A DNA stretch of 36,607 nucleotides from Flavobacteriales bacterium (GTDB taxonomy: Bacteria > Bacteroidota > Bacteroidia > Flavobacteriales_D > Sanyastnellaceae): contig CANHSF010000007.1 of assembly GCA_947463065.1 (NCBI GenBank), forward strand, positions 1 through 36,607. The letters are read 5' to 3'. A program made the translations under genes and the position numbers. The notes beneath the pieces were generated by a model. That model searched no databases and was not told the DNA's origin. It was given only the letters and a program-made list of their open reading frames with translations. Shown piece by piece: positions 19,701 through 27,255 of the stretch (its first letter is position 1; each line of letters begins with the position of its first letter).

Positions 19701-21948
19701 CGTCAGTCATAGCAGTAGCAGCAGGGTCCCATCCTTGGAAATTGCCTGCTACATGCACCCCATTCGGGCTCACGGTTTCATTTTGCATGTTTACTAAAAG
19801 CGTAACACTGACAAAAGTGGGATCCACGATGATCGGCTCACAATCGAGACATTCCCCAAAACACACTGGACCATATACCGTATCATTGTCCAATACGTTG
19901 ATGAAACGATTCAAATCGTTGGTGATACCGCATTCGGCTGGCACACTTTCGTTTTCGCCCCATGCATTGCCATTGATGAACTTAAACTGAGCTTGGGCAT
20001 TGGCTTCCACTTGCACTTGAACTTCATAGATGCCATCGTTGTTGGCATCGGTCATGGCCGTAGATGCGGGATCCCAACCTTGGAAACTGCCCGCTACGTG
20101 CACTCCGTTGGTGCTAACCGTTTCATTTTGCATGTTGACCTGTAGGGTCAGGTTGACAAAAACTGGCTCAACCGCGGGCAAACAAATGTCGCAAGTCGAA
20201 AAACACACCGGGCCAAACGCAATATCATTGCTGCCGGTTTCGAGCAAACGGTTGTTGCCGCCCACGCCATCAGGCAATCCGCAAGCCGATGGTACTGTCT
20301 CTGCACCATCAAACGTATCGCCATTGATGAATTTGAAAGAAAGATTGGCCCATTCGTCCAATTCCAAAGTCACTTCGTACACCCCGTCGTTGTTGGCGTC
20401 GAGCAATTCGTCTGAAGCAGGATTCCAACCGTTGAAGTTACCAGCAATATGCACGCCTTGCGGAGAAACGGTTTGTTGCGACATGTTCACTTTAAATGTG
20501 ATCAGATTTGTTGGTTCATCGATGATGATACCACAGTCTTCGCATTGCGCAAAACACACCTCAGGTACGATGGTATCGTTTTGGGAAGTGTAAATCACAC
20601 GGTTAAAATTGCCCTGGCCGTCGCTGAGTGAACATTCGGCAGGCAATACCTCTTCGTTGCCCCAGCTATTGCCATTGATGAATTTGTAGAACACTTGCGC
20701 ATTGGCATCCACTTCTACAGTGGCCGTGTACACTCCATCGGTATTATCATCGGTCATCGGTGTTGCACTTGCACTCCAATCATTGAACGGACCAGCGATA
20801 TGAACCCCATTCGCACCTACGGTTTGTTGGGACATATCCACATGCAAAGTGACCATTACGGTCTCGGGCAACACACATGCCACACAGCTCGAGAAACACA
20901 CAGTGGCTGCAGTGGTATCATTCAAACCGGACAATTCCAATCGACGATTGATACCGCCGAAACCATCGTCCACACCACATTCGGCAGGAACCGATTCTGC
21001 GACATCAAAGGTGATTCCATTCAAAAATTTGTAATCGATCGTTGAACCAGCTGTCACTTCCATGATGTGTTCGTACACCCCGTTTCCGGCAGGTGACATG
21101 ACCGGACCAGGCAAGGTCCAGTTCTGGAACGTACCGACAATGTGCACGCCGTTGGGGTCGACGGTTTGTTGGGACATATCCACGCGAATCGTCACCTGCA
21201 CCATCTCCGGATCAGGGAGTGTGGTGCACGCTGCACAAGAACCAAAACAAACACTGCTTCCGGGTACATCGGCGGTTTGCACCGACAAGGTGCGATTGTA
21301 GCCACCAAAACCATCGCCCACACCGCATTCAGCAGGCACTACTTCGGATTGAGGCCAATCGTTACCATTGATAAACTTGTAGTTGATGGATGTGTTTTCG
21401 GTCAATTCAAAAGTATAACTGTATAGCCCATTACCGATGGCCGTCATGGCGGTAGCCGATGGATTCCAACCTTGGAAAGAACCCGCGACATGAACCCCAT
21501 TAGGGCTTACGGTTTGTTCAGACATATCTACCATCAATGTCACCGATACCGTTCCTGGCTGATCGTTGCACGCAAAACACGAGGCGAAGCATACTGGACC
21601 AACGGTGATGGGGTTATTGCCACCGATATTTACAGTGCGATTGTAACCACCGAATCCATCGCCTGCACCGCAGGCAGCAGGAACCGATTCGGCTTGAGGC
21701 CAGTCGTTGCCATTGATAAATTTGTATTGATAGGTACCCGCTGGGATAGACAAGGTGACACTATATATTCCATTGCCTTGATTGGTCAATGCGGTAGAAG
21801 CTGGGTTCCAATTCTGAAATGAACCCGCTACATGCACGCCATTGGGACTAACCGTCTGTCCGGTCATATCCACTTGAAACGTGACATTCACTTGCGCCCA
21901 AGTCAAAACCGACCAGAGCATACAACACAGTACAAGTACTTTTTTCAT
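16525..21948 (-). CDS. Giant secreted multidomain protein: 15 tandem CBM20/CBM48-like modules plus T9SS type-A sorting domain
   Basis: Signal peptide MKKVLVLCCMLWSVLTWAQ. I count 15 modules of the form V.VTF.V(D/N)M..(Q/E)TVS.NGVH(V/I)AG.FQGWNP..T.MTD.N.DG(I/V)YE.T..V.....(F/Y)KFINGN.W...E.VPAECG...GFGGYNR..........GPVCFG.C..C. C-terminus: WTMYPNPTRGSFNMNALELNSDVLVWNAQGQLVHRFRV..FDLSDAAAGVYTVQ. Confidence 0.92.
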   Translation of the reverse strand: MKKVLVLCCMLWSVLTWAQVNVTFQVDMTGQTVSPNGVHVAGSFQNWNPASTALTNQGNGIYSVTLSIPAGTYQYKFINGNDWPQAESVPAACGAGDGFGGYNRTVNIGGNNPITVGPVCFASCFACNDQPGTVSVTLMVDMSEQTVSPNGVHVAGSFQGWNPSATAMTAIGNGLYSYTFELTENTSINYKFINGNDWPQSEVVPAECGVGDGFGGYNRTLSVQTADVPGSSVCFGSCAACTTLPDPEMVQVTIRVDMSQQTVDPNGVHIVGTFQNWTLPGPVMSPAGNGVYEHIMEVTAGSTIDYKFLNGITFDVAESVPAECGVDDGFGGINRRLELSGLNDTTAATVCFSSCVACVLPETVMVTLHVDMSQQTVGANGVHIAGPFNDWSASATPMTDDNTDGVYTATVEVDANAQVFYKFINGNSWGNEEVLPAECSLSDGQGNFNRVIYTSQNDTIVPEVCFAQCEDCGIIIDEPTNLITFKVNMSQQTVSPQGVHIAGNFNGWNPASDELLDANNDGVYEVTLELDEWANLSFKFINGDTFDGAETVPSACGLPDGVGGNNRLLETGSNDIAFGPVCFSTCDICLPAVEPVFVNLTLQVNMQNETVSTNGVHVAGSFQGWDPASTAMTDANNDGIYEVQVQVEANAQAQFKFINGNAWGENESVPAECGITNDLNRFINVLDNDTVYGPVCFGECLDCEPIIVDPTFVSVTLLVNMQNETVSPNGVHVAGNFQGWDPAATAMTDANNDGIYEYTFEAEVASQVQFKFINGNTWAENEIVPVECDTDNDLNRSIDIADTDVVFGPVCFGACADCEPIIVDPTLVNVTLLVNMQNETVSADGVHVAGNFQGWNPATTAMTDANSDGVYEVTIEVEANSELQFKFVNGNAWGQNESVPAECGVTNDLNRSFEVLANDSIFGPVCFGACVDCEDIVEPTTVDVTFMVNMQNEIVDVNGVHLAGSVQGWNPASTEMTDEDNDGIYTVTLAAPINSEILFKFINGNAWSGEEAVPMECGIGNGFGGYNRSFNVQDVAAQYGPVCYGECLDCLPAADSVQIAFRVDMTNEVVSGDGVFFTSPDVTSPVAMTSLGGGLYEYIGLFEIGSVIEYRFANGAADEAIPFECAVDAGVNGQMREYTVGNFTQVVGPVCFGSCAACPVIEPEMVALTLSVDMTNETVSANGVHVAGTFNDWNPSTTPLTDVNADGVYMVEVMVPINSTAAFKFINGNSWGNDETVTGNCAVAPDGNREVEVANAAASYGPVCFGACTICEDVVEPTLVTVVFQVNMSNEVVSPNGVHIAGSFQGWNPNGTVMNELGGGVYELSYQIEGNQTIQFKFINGSTWDQQEVVPAECGADNGFGGFNRELVIGTENVVVGPVCFSGCVDCDDVVEPTTVDVTFKVDMSTQTVSPNGVHIAGNFQGWNPATSEMTDANSDGIYEYTAAVPVNSSVLFKFINDNAWSGSETVPSDCGQGDGFGGYNRILVVNAADTVYGPVCFSSCSACGSGTPVLITFRVNMANESVSPDGVYIAGAFNGWDPSATQMSEYAPDQYEAVVVMLAGETAGYKFINGMDWTGAETVPAECGTDDGGGNINRSYTAGEVNAVVPIVCFGGCVDCVVTPEVNITFQVNMAEEVVEPAGVFVAGSFNGFNSVSDEMALNGGALYSYTITVPTNTLVTYKFLNGAIWETVPFECGQGDGFGGYNRFIQTGTTDIVVPIVCFEACQDCPDNINETMVPQWTMYPNPTRGSFNMNALELNSDVLVWNAQGQLVHRFRVTSPMMAFDLSDAAAGVYTVQHAGRSSRLVIE
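16750..21891 (-). repeat. Array of 15 in-frame protein-coding tandem modules (~330-350 bp each)
   Basis: Recurring reverse-strand coding of NGVHVAG.FQGWNP, FKFINGN.W, VPAECG and GPVCFG.C..C through the whole ORF. Confidence 0.92.
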
Positions 21949-21982
21949 TTTGTTGAATAAGGTAAATTAAGGATTTGCGCCA

Positions 21983-21990
21983 CAAATATA
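21983..21990 (-). promoter_or_regulatory. Putative -7 element TATATTTG upstream of the giant repeat protein gene
   Basis: Reverse complement of CAAATATA; exact match to TAnnTTTG, 35 nt upstream of the start codon. The -33 element is not convincing. Confidence 0.45.
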
Positions 21991-22029
21991 TGACTAAGTG
22001 TCTATTATACACCAACATACCCCTTTCCC

Positions 22030-23667
22030 CTACTGCGCGGGAACTTTATAGACTGTAGACAAATCGATCATATTGATGGCGTTGGTTTGAAAACCGCGTA
22101 CCTGCTGCGCCACAAAATGAGACACCTGATCATAATAAAGCGGTATGACGGGCATGTCGCGCTGCAACAAATCGTTCATCTCGCCATACAGCGCCAAACG
22201 AAGACTGTCGTTGGTTTCAGCGATGGCACGGGCATACAAGGCATCGAAATCTGTCGACGTGTAATGCATGTAATTGGGGCCGGCGGGCGAAAACCGATTG
22301 GACCTGAAAATGGCCAAAAAATTCTCTGCGTCTGGATAATCGGCGAGCCAACTTTTTCGAAACACAGGAAGTTTGGCCTGACTGGTTTGGTCCTTAAAAT
22401 TTGCACTTTGCAAGATTGACACCTCCGCGCGGATACCGACCTTTTCCAATGCGTGTTGGATGTACTCCAAAAGATCGGCATAGTCGGCGGTAGCAAACAT
22501 TTGGATGTGTAGCTGTTCGTTGGTCAATCCCGCCTTCACCAGCAATTCCTTGGCTTTATTGGGATCATGGACGGACGCACTCGGTGTTGTTTTGCCCAAC
22601 AAAACGGGTGGAACGAATCCGTCGTTGGCAGGCATTACGGTATTGTTGCGCAAATATTTGACCATGGCGGCCTTGTCGATCGCCAGTTCAATGGCTTGTC
22701 GCATCGCGGGCTCAAGAATGGCCCTTTGTGCAGGCTCCAAGAGTTGTTCATCCAACATAAAACCGATGTAATCGGTCTTGATAAAAGGTGTTTTTTGAAA
22801 GCGAATGATGTGGTGAAACGCATTATCCAACTCGCCATTGGGCGTCAACAACTCATCTTTGAATGCCGCATGAATTCCGCTCATAAAGTCATATCGACCG
22901 CTGAGCAGACCTTGGTATTCCACGGTCATGTCTTTTACAAAATCAATTTTGACGGCATCGAGATAAGGCAGTTGCACCCCTTGCTCATCGTACTTCCAAA
23001 ACTTGGGATGTCGATGAAACACCAGAGCAATTTGTTCATACCAAAATGCAAATTGGAAGGGCCCAGTGCCGATGGGATGCTCGCGAAAATCGGCGCCAAA
23101 GTGTTCGACCACTTCGTGTGGCACCACGTTGGCATATTGGGTGGAGAGCAATCCAATAAACGGCTGAAACGGTTGCTTGAGGCGCAACTCCAAGGTGGAA
23201 TCGTTCAATGCCTTTACGCCCTGTTCGTCCAAATGCTCAAAAATCCAAGCACCCGGCGACGCGACTTGCGGATCTAAAATTCGTTGAAAGCTGTACACAA
23301 AATCCTGGGCAGTGACCAAACGATCATCGGGGCGTTGAAAGAACTCAGAGGCATGAAAACGCACATCGGTTCGCAGACGAAACGTATAACAAAGTCCATC
23401 GCTGGAAATGTCCCAACTCCGCGCAATGCAGGGCTTGGGCCGCAGCATGGAATCCAATTCCACCAGCCCATCGAAAAGCTGATTGGTGGCCCACATGGTT
23501 TCGAGATCGCGCGCAAATGCCGGATCCAGGGAAGAAATGGCGTTGCTCTCGTTATAATAAAACACTTTATTGCGATCTTCGGCTTTGTCCGGGCCACATT
23601 GCACCACAAAAAAAGACATGAGCACAACCCATGTCTTTAATTTATATGATTCCGAAAAAATGTTCAC
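22030..23667 (-). CDS. Peptide/oligopeptide ABC transporter substrate-binding lipoprotein (SBP family 5, OppA/DppA-like)
   Basis: Lipobox-like FFVVQC; SLDPAFARDLETMWATNQLFDGLVELDSMLRPKPCIARSWDISSDGLCYTFRLRTDVRFH; TAQDFVYSFQRILDP; HPIGTGPFQF. Confidence 0.92.
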   Translation of the reverse strand: MNIFSESYKLKTWVVLMSFFVVQCGPDKAEDRNKVFYYNESNAISSLDPAFARDLETMWATNQLFDGLVELDSMLRPKPCIARSWDISSDGLCYTFRLRTDVRFHASEFFQRPDDRLVTAQDFVYSFQRILDPQVASPGAWIFEHLDEQGVKALNDSTLELRLKQPFQPFIGLLSTQYANVVPHEVVEHFGADFREHPIGTGPFQFAFWYEQIALVFHRHPKFWKYDEQGVQLPYLDAVKIDFVKDMTVEYQGLLSGRYDFMSGIHAAFKDELLTPNGELDNAFHHIIRFQKTPFIKTDYIGFMLDEQLLEPAQRAILEPAMRQAIELAIDKAAMVKYLRNNTVMPANDGFVPPVLLGKTTPSASVHDPNKAKELLVKAGLTNEQLHIQMFATADYADLLEYIQHALEKVGIRAEVSILQSANFKDQTSQAKLPVFRKSWLADYPDAENFLAIFRSNRFSPAGPNYMHYTSTDFDALYARAIAETNDSLRLALYGEMNDLLQRDMPVIPLYYDQVSHFVAQQVRGFQTNAINMIDLSTVYKVPAQ

Positions 23668-23715
23668 CGCATCAAAGTTTGCGCTAAAATAAACGCGAAT
23701 GCGGTATTCCCGGTA

Positions 23716-24153
23716 CTATTCTTCTTCGTCGTTTTTTTCGAGCTCCATCGCCTCGCGAATCTTGTTGGCGCTTTCCACTGGATAATAGCGATCTGCCTTT
23801 CGTTTTCCCGATGGTTCAAACCGTTTCCAATTGCCCACCTTGACACCGCGATCAAATTCGCCCTCACTCTCGATTTGCCCATTGGCATAATAATACGTGA
23901 AATGTCCATCTTCGAGCAGTCGCTTATTGATACGGATGTAGCGGCCTTTGGCTTTGACCTCTCCAGAAAAATCATAAATCGTTCCGTTGTAAACATCCCC
24001 GCCGACCTTGGTGAGTTCCAGCTTGTAGTCGGAGTTGGCCTGTGAAGTATTTTTCATCAGCGCATCCAAGTAAACCATTTCAGTGGTTTGGGCTTTTGCT
24101 GCGATGGTGCAGAACAGGAATAAAGAAAAAAATATGTTGAGCTTCACATTCAT
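23716..24153 (-). CDS. Small secreted protein with MORN/YwqK-like repeat
   Basis: Signal peptide MNVKLNIFFSLFLFCTIAAKAQ; GHFTYYYANGQIESEGEFDRGVKVGNWKRFEPSGKR is typical of MORN/YwqK-like repeats. Confidence 0.7.
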   Translation of the reverse strand: MNVKLNIFFSLFLFCTIAAKAQTTEMVYLDALMKNTSQANSDYKLELTKVGGDVYNGTIYDFSGEVKAKGRYIRINKRLLEDGHFTYYYANGQIESEGEFDRGVKVGNWKRFEPSGKRKADRYYPVESANKIREAMELEKNDEEE

Positions 24154-24385
24154 GTTACTTTTGTTTTAGGTTTTTAGAAATCAGTTCACCTTGTTGAACG
24201 GCAACGGTCAAAAAGAGGTTACATACAAAATTGTTAATGGCATTTATCCGAATCGAAAAGTGTGGAGAAAAAACCAATGCAATTGGGCAGCAGAATCACA
24301 AAAAAAAACAATGAAGACTGGAGCCAAGGGCTTCTGTTGCAGACCTTAAGAAACACCGAACAAAAGAGCATTACGCATATTCCCC

Positions 24386-25465
24386 ATGAAATTTGACACC
24401 AAATCCTTGAAGCAATTCATCAACTCACTCATCAAAAATTGTTCTGCGCAGCGTTTCATCATTGCTGCAATTGCAATCGGTGTTACAAGTTGCCAGAACG
24501 GCAATAAGGTAACCAGCACGGAAAAAAACGATACTTCCATGGTGATCGGTTTTTACAACGTAGAAAACCTTTTCGACACCACCAACGATCCCACCAAAAA
24601 CGACGAGGACTTTACGCCACAAGGAAAATTGCAATGGGACGATGCGCGCTACCAGACCAAACTGCAGCACATTGCGCAGGTCATGGACTCGTTGCCCGGC
24701 GCACTGCCTGTTGCCATGGGCGTATGCGAAATCGAAAACCGCGCAGTGTTGGAAGATTTGATTCGTCAACCGCTTTTGGCATCGGGGCAATACGGCATTG
24801 TGCACCAAGACAGTCCTGACGAGCGCGGCATCGATGTCGCCTTGTTGTACCGAAAAGACCTGGCAAAAGTGCAATCCTCCGAATTCATCACCGTTGCATT
24901 GCCTACCCCCAACGACCCCTACACCCGCGACATACTCTATTGTGTGCTGCGCATCCAAGGAGAGGATTTGCACGTTTTTGTCAATCACTGGCCCAGTCGC
25001 GGCGGCGGACAAGCCGAAACCGAAATCAACCGGCTTGAGGTGGCTCAAGCATTGCAGCGCAAAATTGCATCCATCGCATCAACCCAGCCCGATGCAAAGA
25101 TTCTGCTCATGGGCGACTTCAACGATTACCCCAGCGACAAAAGCATTCAAAGCGTTCTACAAGCAGGCAGCACCAAACCGTCAGCGCTTTACAACTACAT
25201 GCACGAAGCCGCTTCGAAAAATGAAGGAACACATTTTTACAAAGGCGAATGGGGCGCGCTCGACCAATTTATGGCCTCGTGGTCATTGGTAGAATCGGCC
25301 AAAGGATTGCGCGCACCCGCAGGAAGTCAACACCGTTTTTACAATGACTTGGTCCTTTTTAAGGACAAAGAAGGGCAATCGCGTCCCAATAGAACATATG
25401 TCGGCGACAGTTACAAAGCCGGCTATTCGGATCATTTGGCGATCTACCTGCAAATTCAATTCTAA
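24386..25465 (+). CDS. Endonuclease/exonuclease/phosphatase-family lipoprotein
   Basis: IGVTSC lipobox; VIGFYNVENLFDTTNDPTKNDEDFTP, MGVCEIENRAVLEDLI, VFVNHWPSRGGGQAETEINRL, ILLMGDFNDYPSDKSI, YSDHLAIYLQI. Confidence 0.92.
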   Translation: MKFDTKSLKQFINSLIKNCSAQRFIIAAIAIGVTSCQNGNKVTSTEKNDTSMVIGFYNVENLFDTTNDPTKNDEDFTPQGKLQWDDARYQTKLQHIAQVMDSLPGALPVAMGVCEIENRAVLEDLIRQPLLASGQYGIVHQDSPDERGIDVALLYRKDLAKVQSSEFITVALPTPNDPYTRDILYCVLRIQGEDLHVFVNHWPSRGGGQAETEINRLEVAQALQRKIASIASTQPDAKILLMGDFNDYPSDKSIQSVLQAGSTKPSALYNYMHEAASKNEGTHFYKGEWGALDQFMASWSLVESAKGLRAPAGSQHRFYNDLVLFKDKEGQSRPNRTYVGDSYKAGYSDHLAIYLQIQF

Positions 25466-25691
25466 AAAAACTCCTATAACGAGCGGGCTGCAAATCAGAA
25501 AACCAGTGCTCGTGGCGGCTTTGTGTCAATGCTTATGCACCTGCATGGTGCATCGCTTTCCGCTGCATCACAAAATCACAACGAAATGGAAGGCTGGGCT
25601 CTCCTTGAAATGAGCGATCGTTGCCACTAGAATTGACCACACCCGTGTACGATATTGGAGGAGGTCATGATCTACGAAAACACAGGGCAAC

Positions 25692-25718
25692 AAAAAACCC
25701 TGCCGAAGCAGGGTTTTT
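25692..25718 (-). terminator. Rho-independent terminator downstream of the Lys/Ala-rich gene
   Basis: Minus strand: AAAAACCCTGCTTCGGCAGGGTTTTTTG, a perfect stem with TTCG loop and T-tract, 24 nt after the stop. Confidence 0.85.
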
Positions 25719-25742
25719 AAGATGCAATTAAGATCTGCAATA

Positions 25743-26033
25743 TTATTTGCCAGCCTTCTTAGGAGCAGCCTTCTTAGCAGCAGCCTTCTTTGGAGCAGCT
25801 TTCTTAGCAGCAGCTTTCTTAGGAGCAGCAGCTTTCTTAGCAGCAGCTTTCTTAGGAGCAGCCTTTTTAGCAGCAGCCTTCTTAGGAGCAGCTTTCTTAG
25901 CAGCAGCTTTCTTAGGAGCAGCAGCTTTCTTAGCAGCAGCTTTCTTAGGAGCAGCAGCTTTCTTAGGCGCAGCCTTCTTAGCAGCAGCCTTCTTTACTGC
26001 CTTTGGGGCAGCATTTGACTTTGTTGTCTTCAT
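25743..26033 (-). CDS. Lys/Ala/Pro-rich histone H1-like (HC1/HC2-type) DNA-binding protein
   Basis: MKTTKSNAAPKAVKKAAAKKAAPKKAAAPKKAAAKKAA...PKKAGK; near-pure (A)PKKAAAKKA repeats. The internal ATG at 26033 is preferred, as upstream codons are not low-complexity and look non-coding. Confidence 0.8.
   Translation of the reverse strand: MKTTKSNAAPKAVKKAAAKKAAPKKAAAPKKAAAKKAAAPKKAAAKKAAPKKAAAKKAAPKKAAAKKAAAPKKAAAKKAAPKKAAAKKAAPKKAGK
25749..25995 (-). repeat. Low-complexity coding tandem repeat (GCTCCTAAGAAAGCTGCTGCTAAGAAG-type units)
   Basis: Visible on the plus strand as repeated cttcttaggagcagc / ctttcttagcagcagc units. Confidence 0.9.
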
Positions 26034-26268
26034 TTTAGTAACGGTTGATTTGTTTACGTTATTAGAAAAACTCACTCCACTTGCTCCCGTGTACATTGAG
26101 ACGTTCACAAAGCCGAGTGTTTCGTTCGATGAAAAATAAGTCACCTCTTCCGACCTCGCCTCGGCGGTGTCATGCTGGAATAGGTTGGACAAATTGTTCA
26201 TCATTATTTTTTATATTCTGCGTTCTAACGCGTTTAACTCAAATTTGTTTCTTCGACGAAATTGAACT

Positions 26269-27162
26269 TCAAAAAAAGACCGCGTGCATTTTTATTTTTC
26301 CATCACTTCGTATTTCAAATGTCGGTGCCGGTATTTTTATGAAGCTTAAAATTTTCACTGTTTGCTTCAACCATTTTCTCTTCCATCGAAGACGATTCAA
26401 ATCTGCATCAAATGAGAGATAAAATTCACGCGTGCGATTAAAATTATTAACATCGACATCGTTGATTCTCGCAGTGGTCATTTTGGTCGCTCCATAACCG
26501 ATTGCAACATTCAACCAACGCGGGAAAGCCTTGTCAGACGCGACAAACGACGACATATTGCAACTCAACCAATACGTCTGTGCATTGTAGTCCTTGAACA
26601 ATCGTTGTTGAAAATTGCGACCCAATTGCTCAGAATTCAACATCGCATACGGTGAATTCGAGTAAGAAAATTTCATTTGAATGCGTTGATCGTGCCATTT
26701 CAATTGCTGCATCAAAAACAAACTTGATCCACATGTATTGGCCAACATATCGCTCCAACTCCATCCCCATTGCGCACTATATCCATCGAGCAATTCGATG
26801 CCCGACAAATACATCATGCTCGTAGATGCAGCCAACCATGCGGCTTTGCGATCACTCATTGCATTTTTCGTCAACACATAATGGTACTGATCGCTCAAGG
26901 TGTAAGCCGAAAAAAAATGTCCCATCTTATCCATCTGCAACCATTCATCGTGATCGTCAAACGAATGCAAGGGCGATCTCGGATAATCGGCATACCACAA
27001 ATCATTCAACAAATAAAAGGAGGTCAATGCCGCTGTCGTGGTCACACCAATGACCGATGCTCTGCGGCATTCATAACATGCTGAATCCTTTGCTGCTTGT
27101 CCGCTACACACCTGTGCAACGGATAATGCGAAGCAGAAAAGAACGATCATTCGACTCCACAT
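26269..27162 (-). CDS. DUF2279-like exported protein
   Basis: Signal peptide MWSRMIVLFCFALSVAQVCSG; DDHDEWLQMDKMGHFFSAYTLS, GIELLDGYSAQWGWSWSDMLANTCGSSLF match the DUF2279 pattern. Start 27162 preferred over 27204. Confidence 0.75.
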   Translation of the reverse strand: MWSRMIVLFCFALSVAQVCSGQAAKDSACYECRRASVIGVTTTAALTSFYLLNDLWYADYPRSPLHSFDDHDEWLQMDKMGHFFSAYTLSDQYHYVLTKNAMSDRKAAWLAASTSMMYLSGIELLDGYSAQWGWSWSDMLANTCGSSLFLMQQLKWHDQRIQMKFSYSNSPYAMLNSEQLGRNFQQRLFKDYNAQTYWLSCNMSSFVASDKAFPRWLNVAIGYGATKMTTARINDVDVNNFNRTREFYLSFDADLNRLRWKRKWLKQTVKILSFIKIPAPTFEIRSDGKIKMHAVFF

Positions 27163-27255
27163 CGAATGACGAATCCAAAAAATATGTCTGCCCCATGTAA
27201 CCATCTATCAATAGTGCAAGTATAAGAGCAAGAACCCGAAGAATCAACATTATCG

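Noticed and set aside
16750-21891. DNA tandem repeat or CRISPR-like array
   Set aside because: The periodicity is ~330-350 bp and the units are degenerate protein modules in one continuous ORF.
25749-25995. CRISPR-like short repeats
   Set aside because: The repeats are in frame, contiguous and encode PKKAAAKKA; there are no unique spacers.
25722-26139. Plus-strand Ser/Leu- or Ala/Phe-rich ORFs (98 and 130 aa)
   Set aside because: They are mirror images of the Lys/Ala repeat tract on the minus strand.
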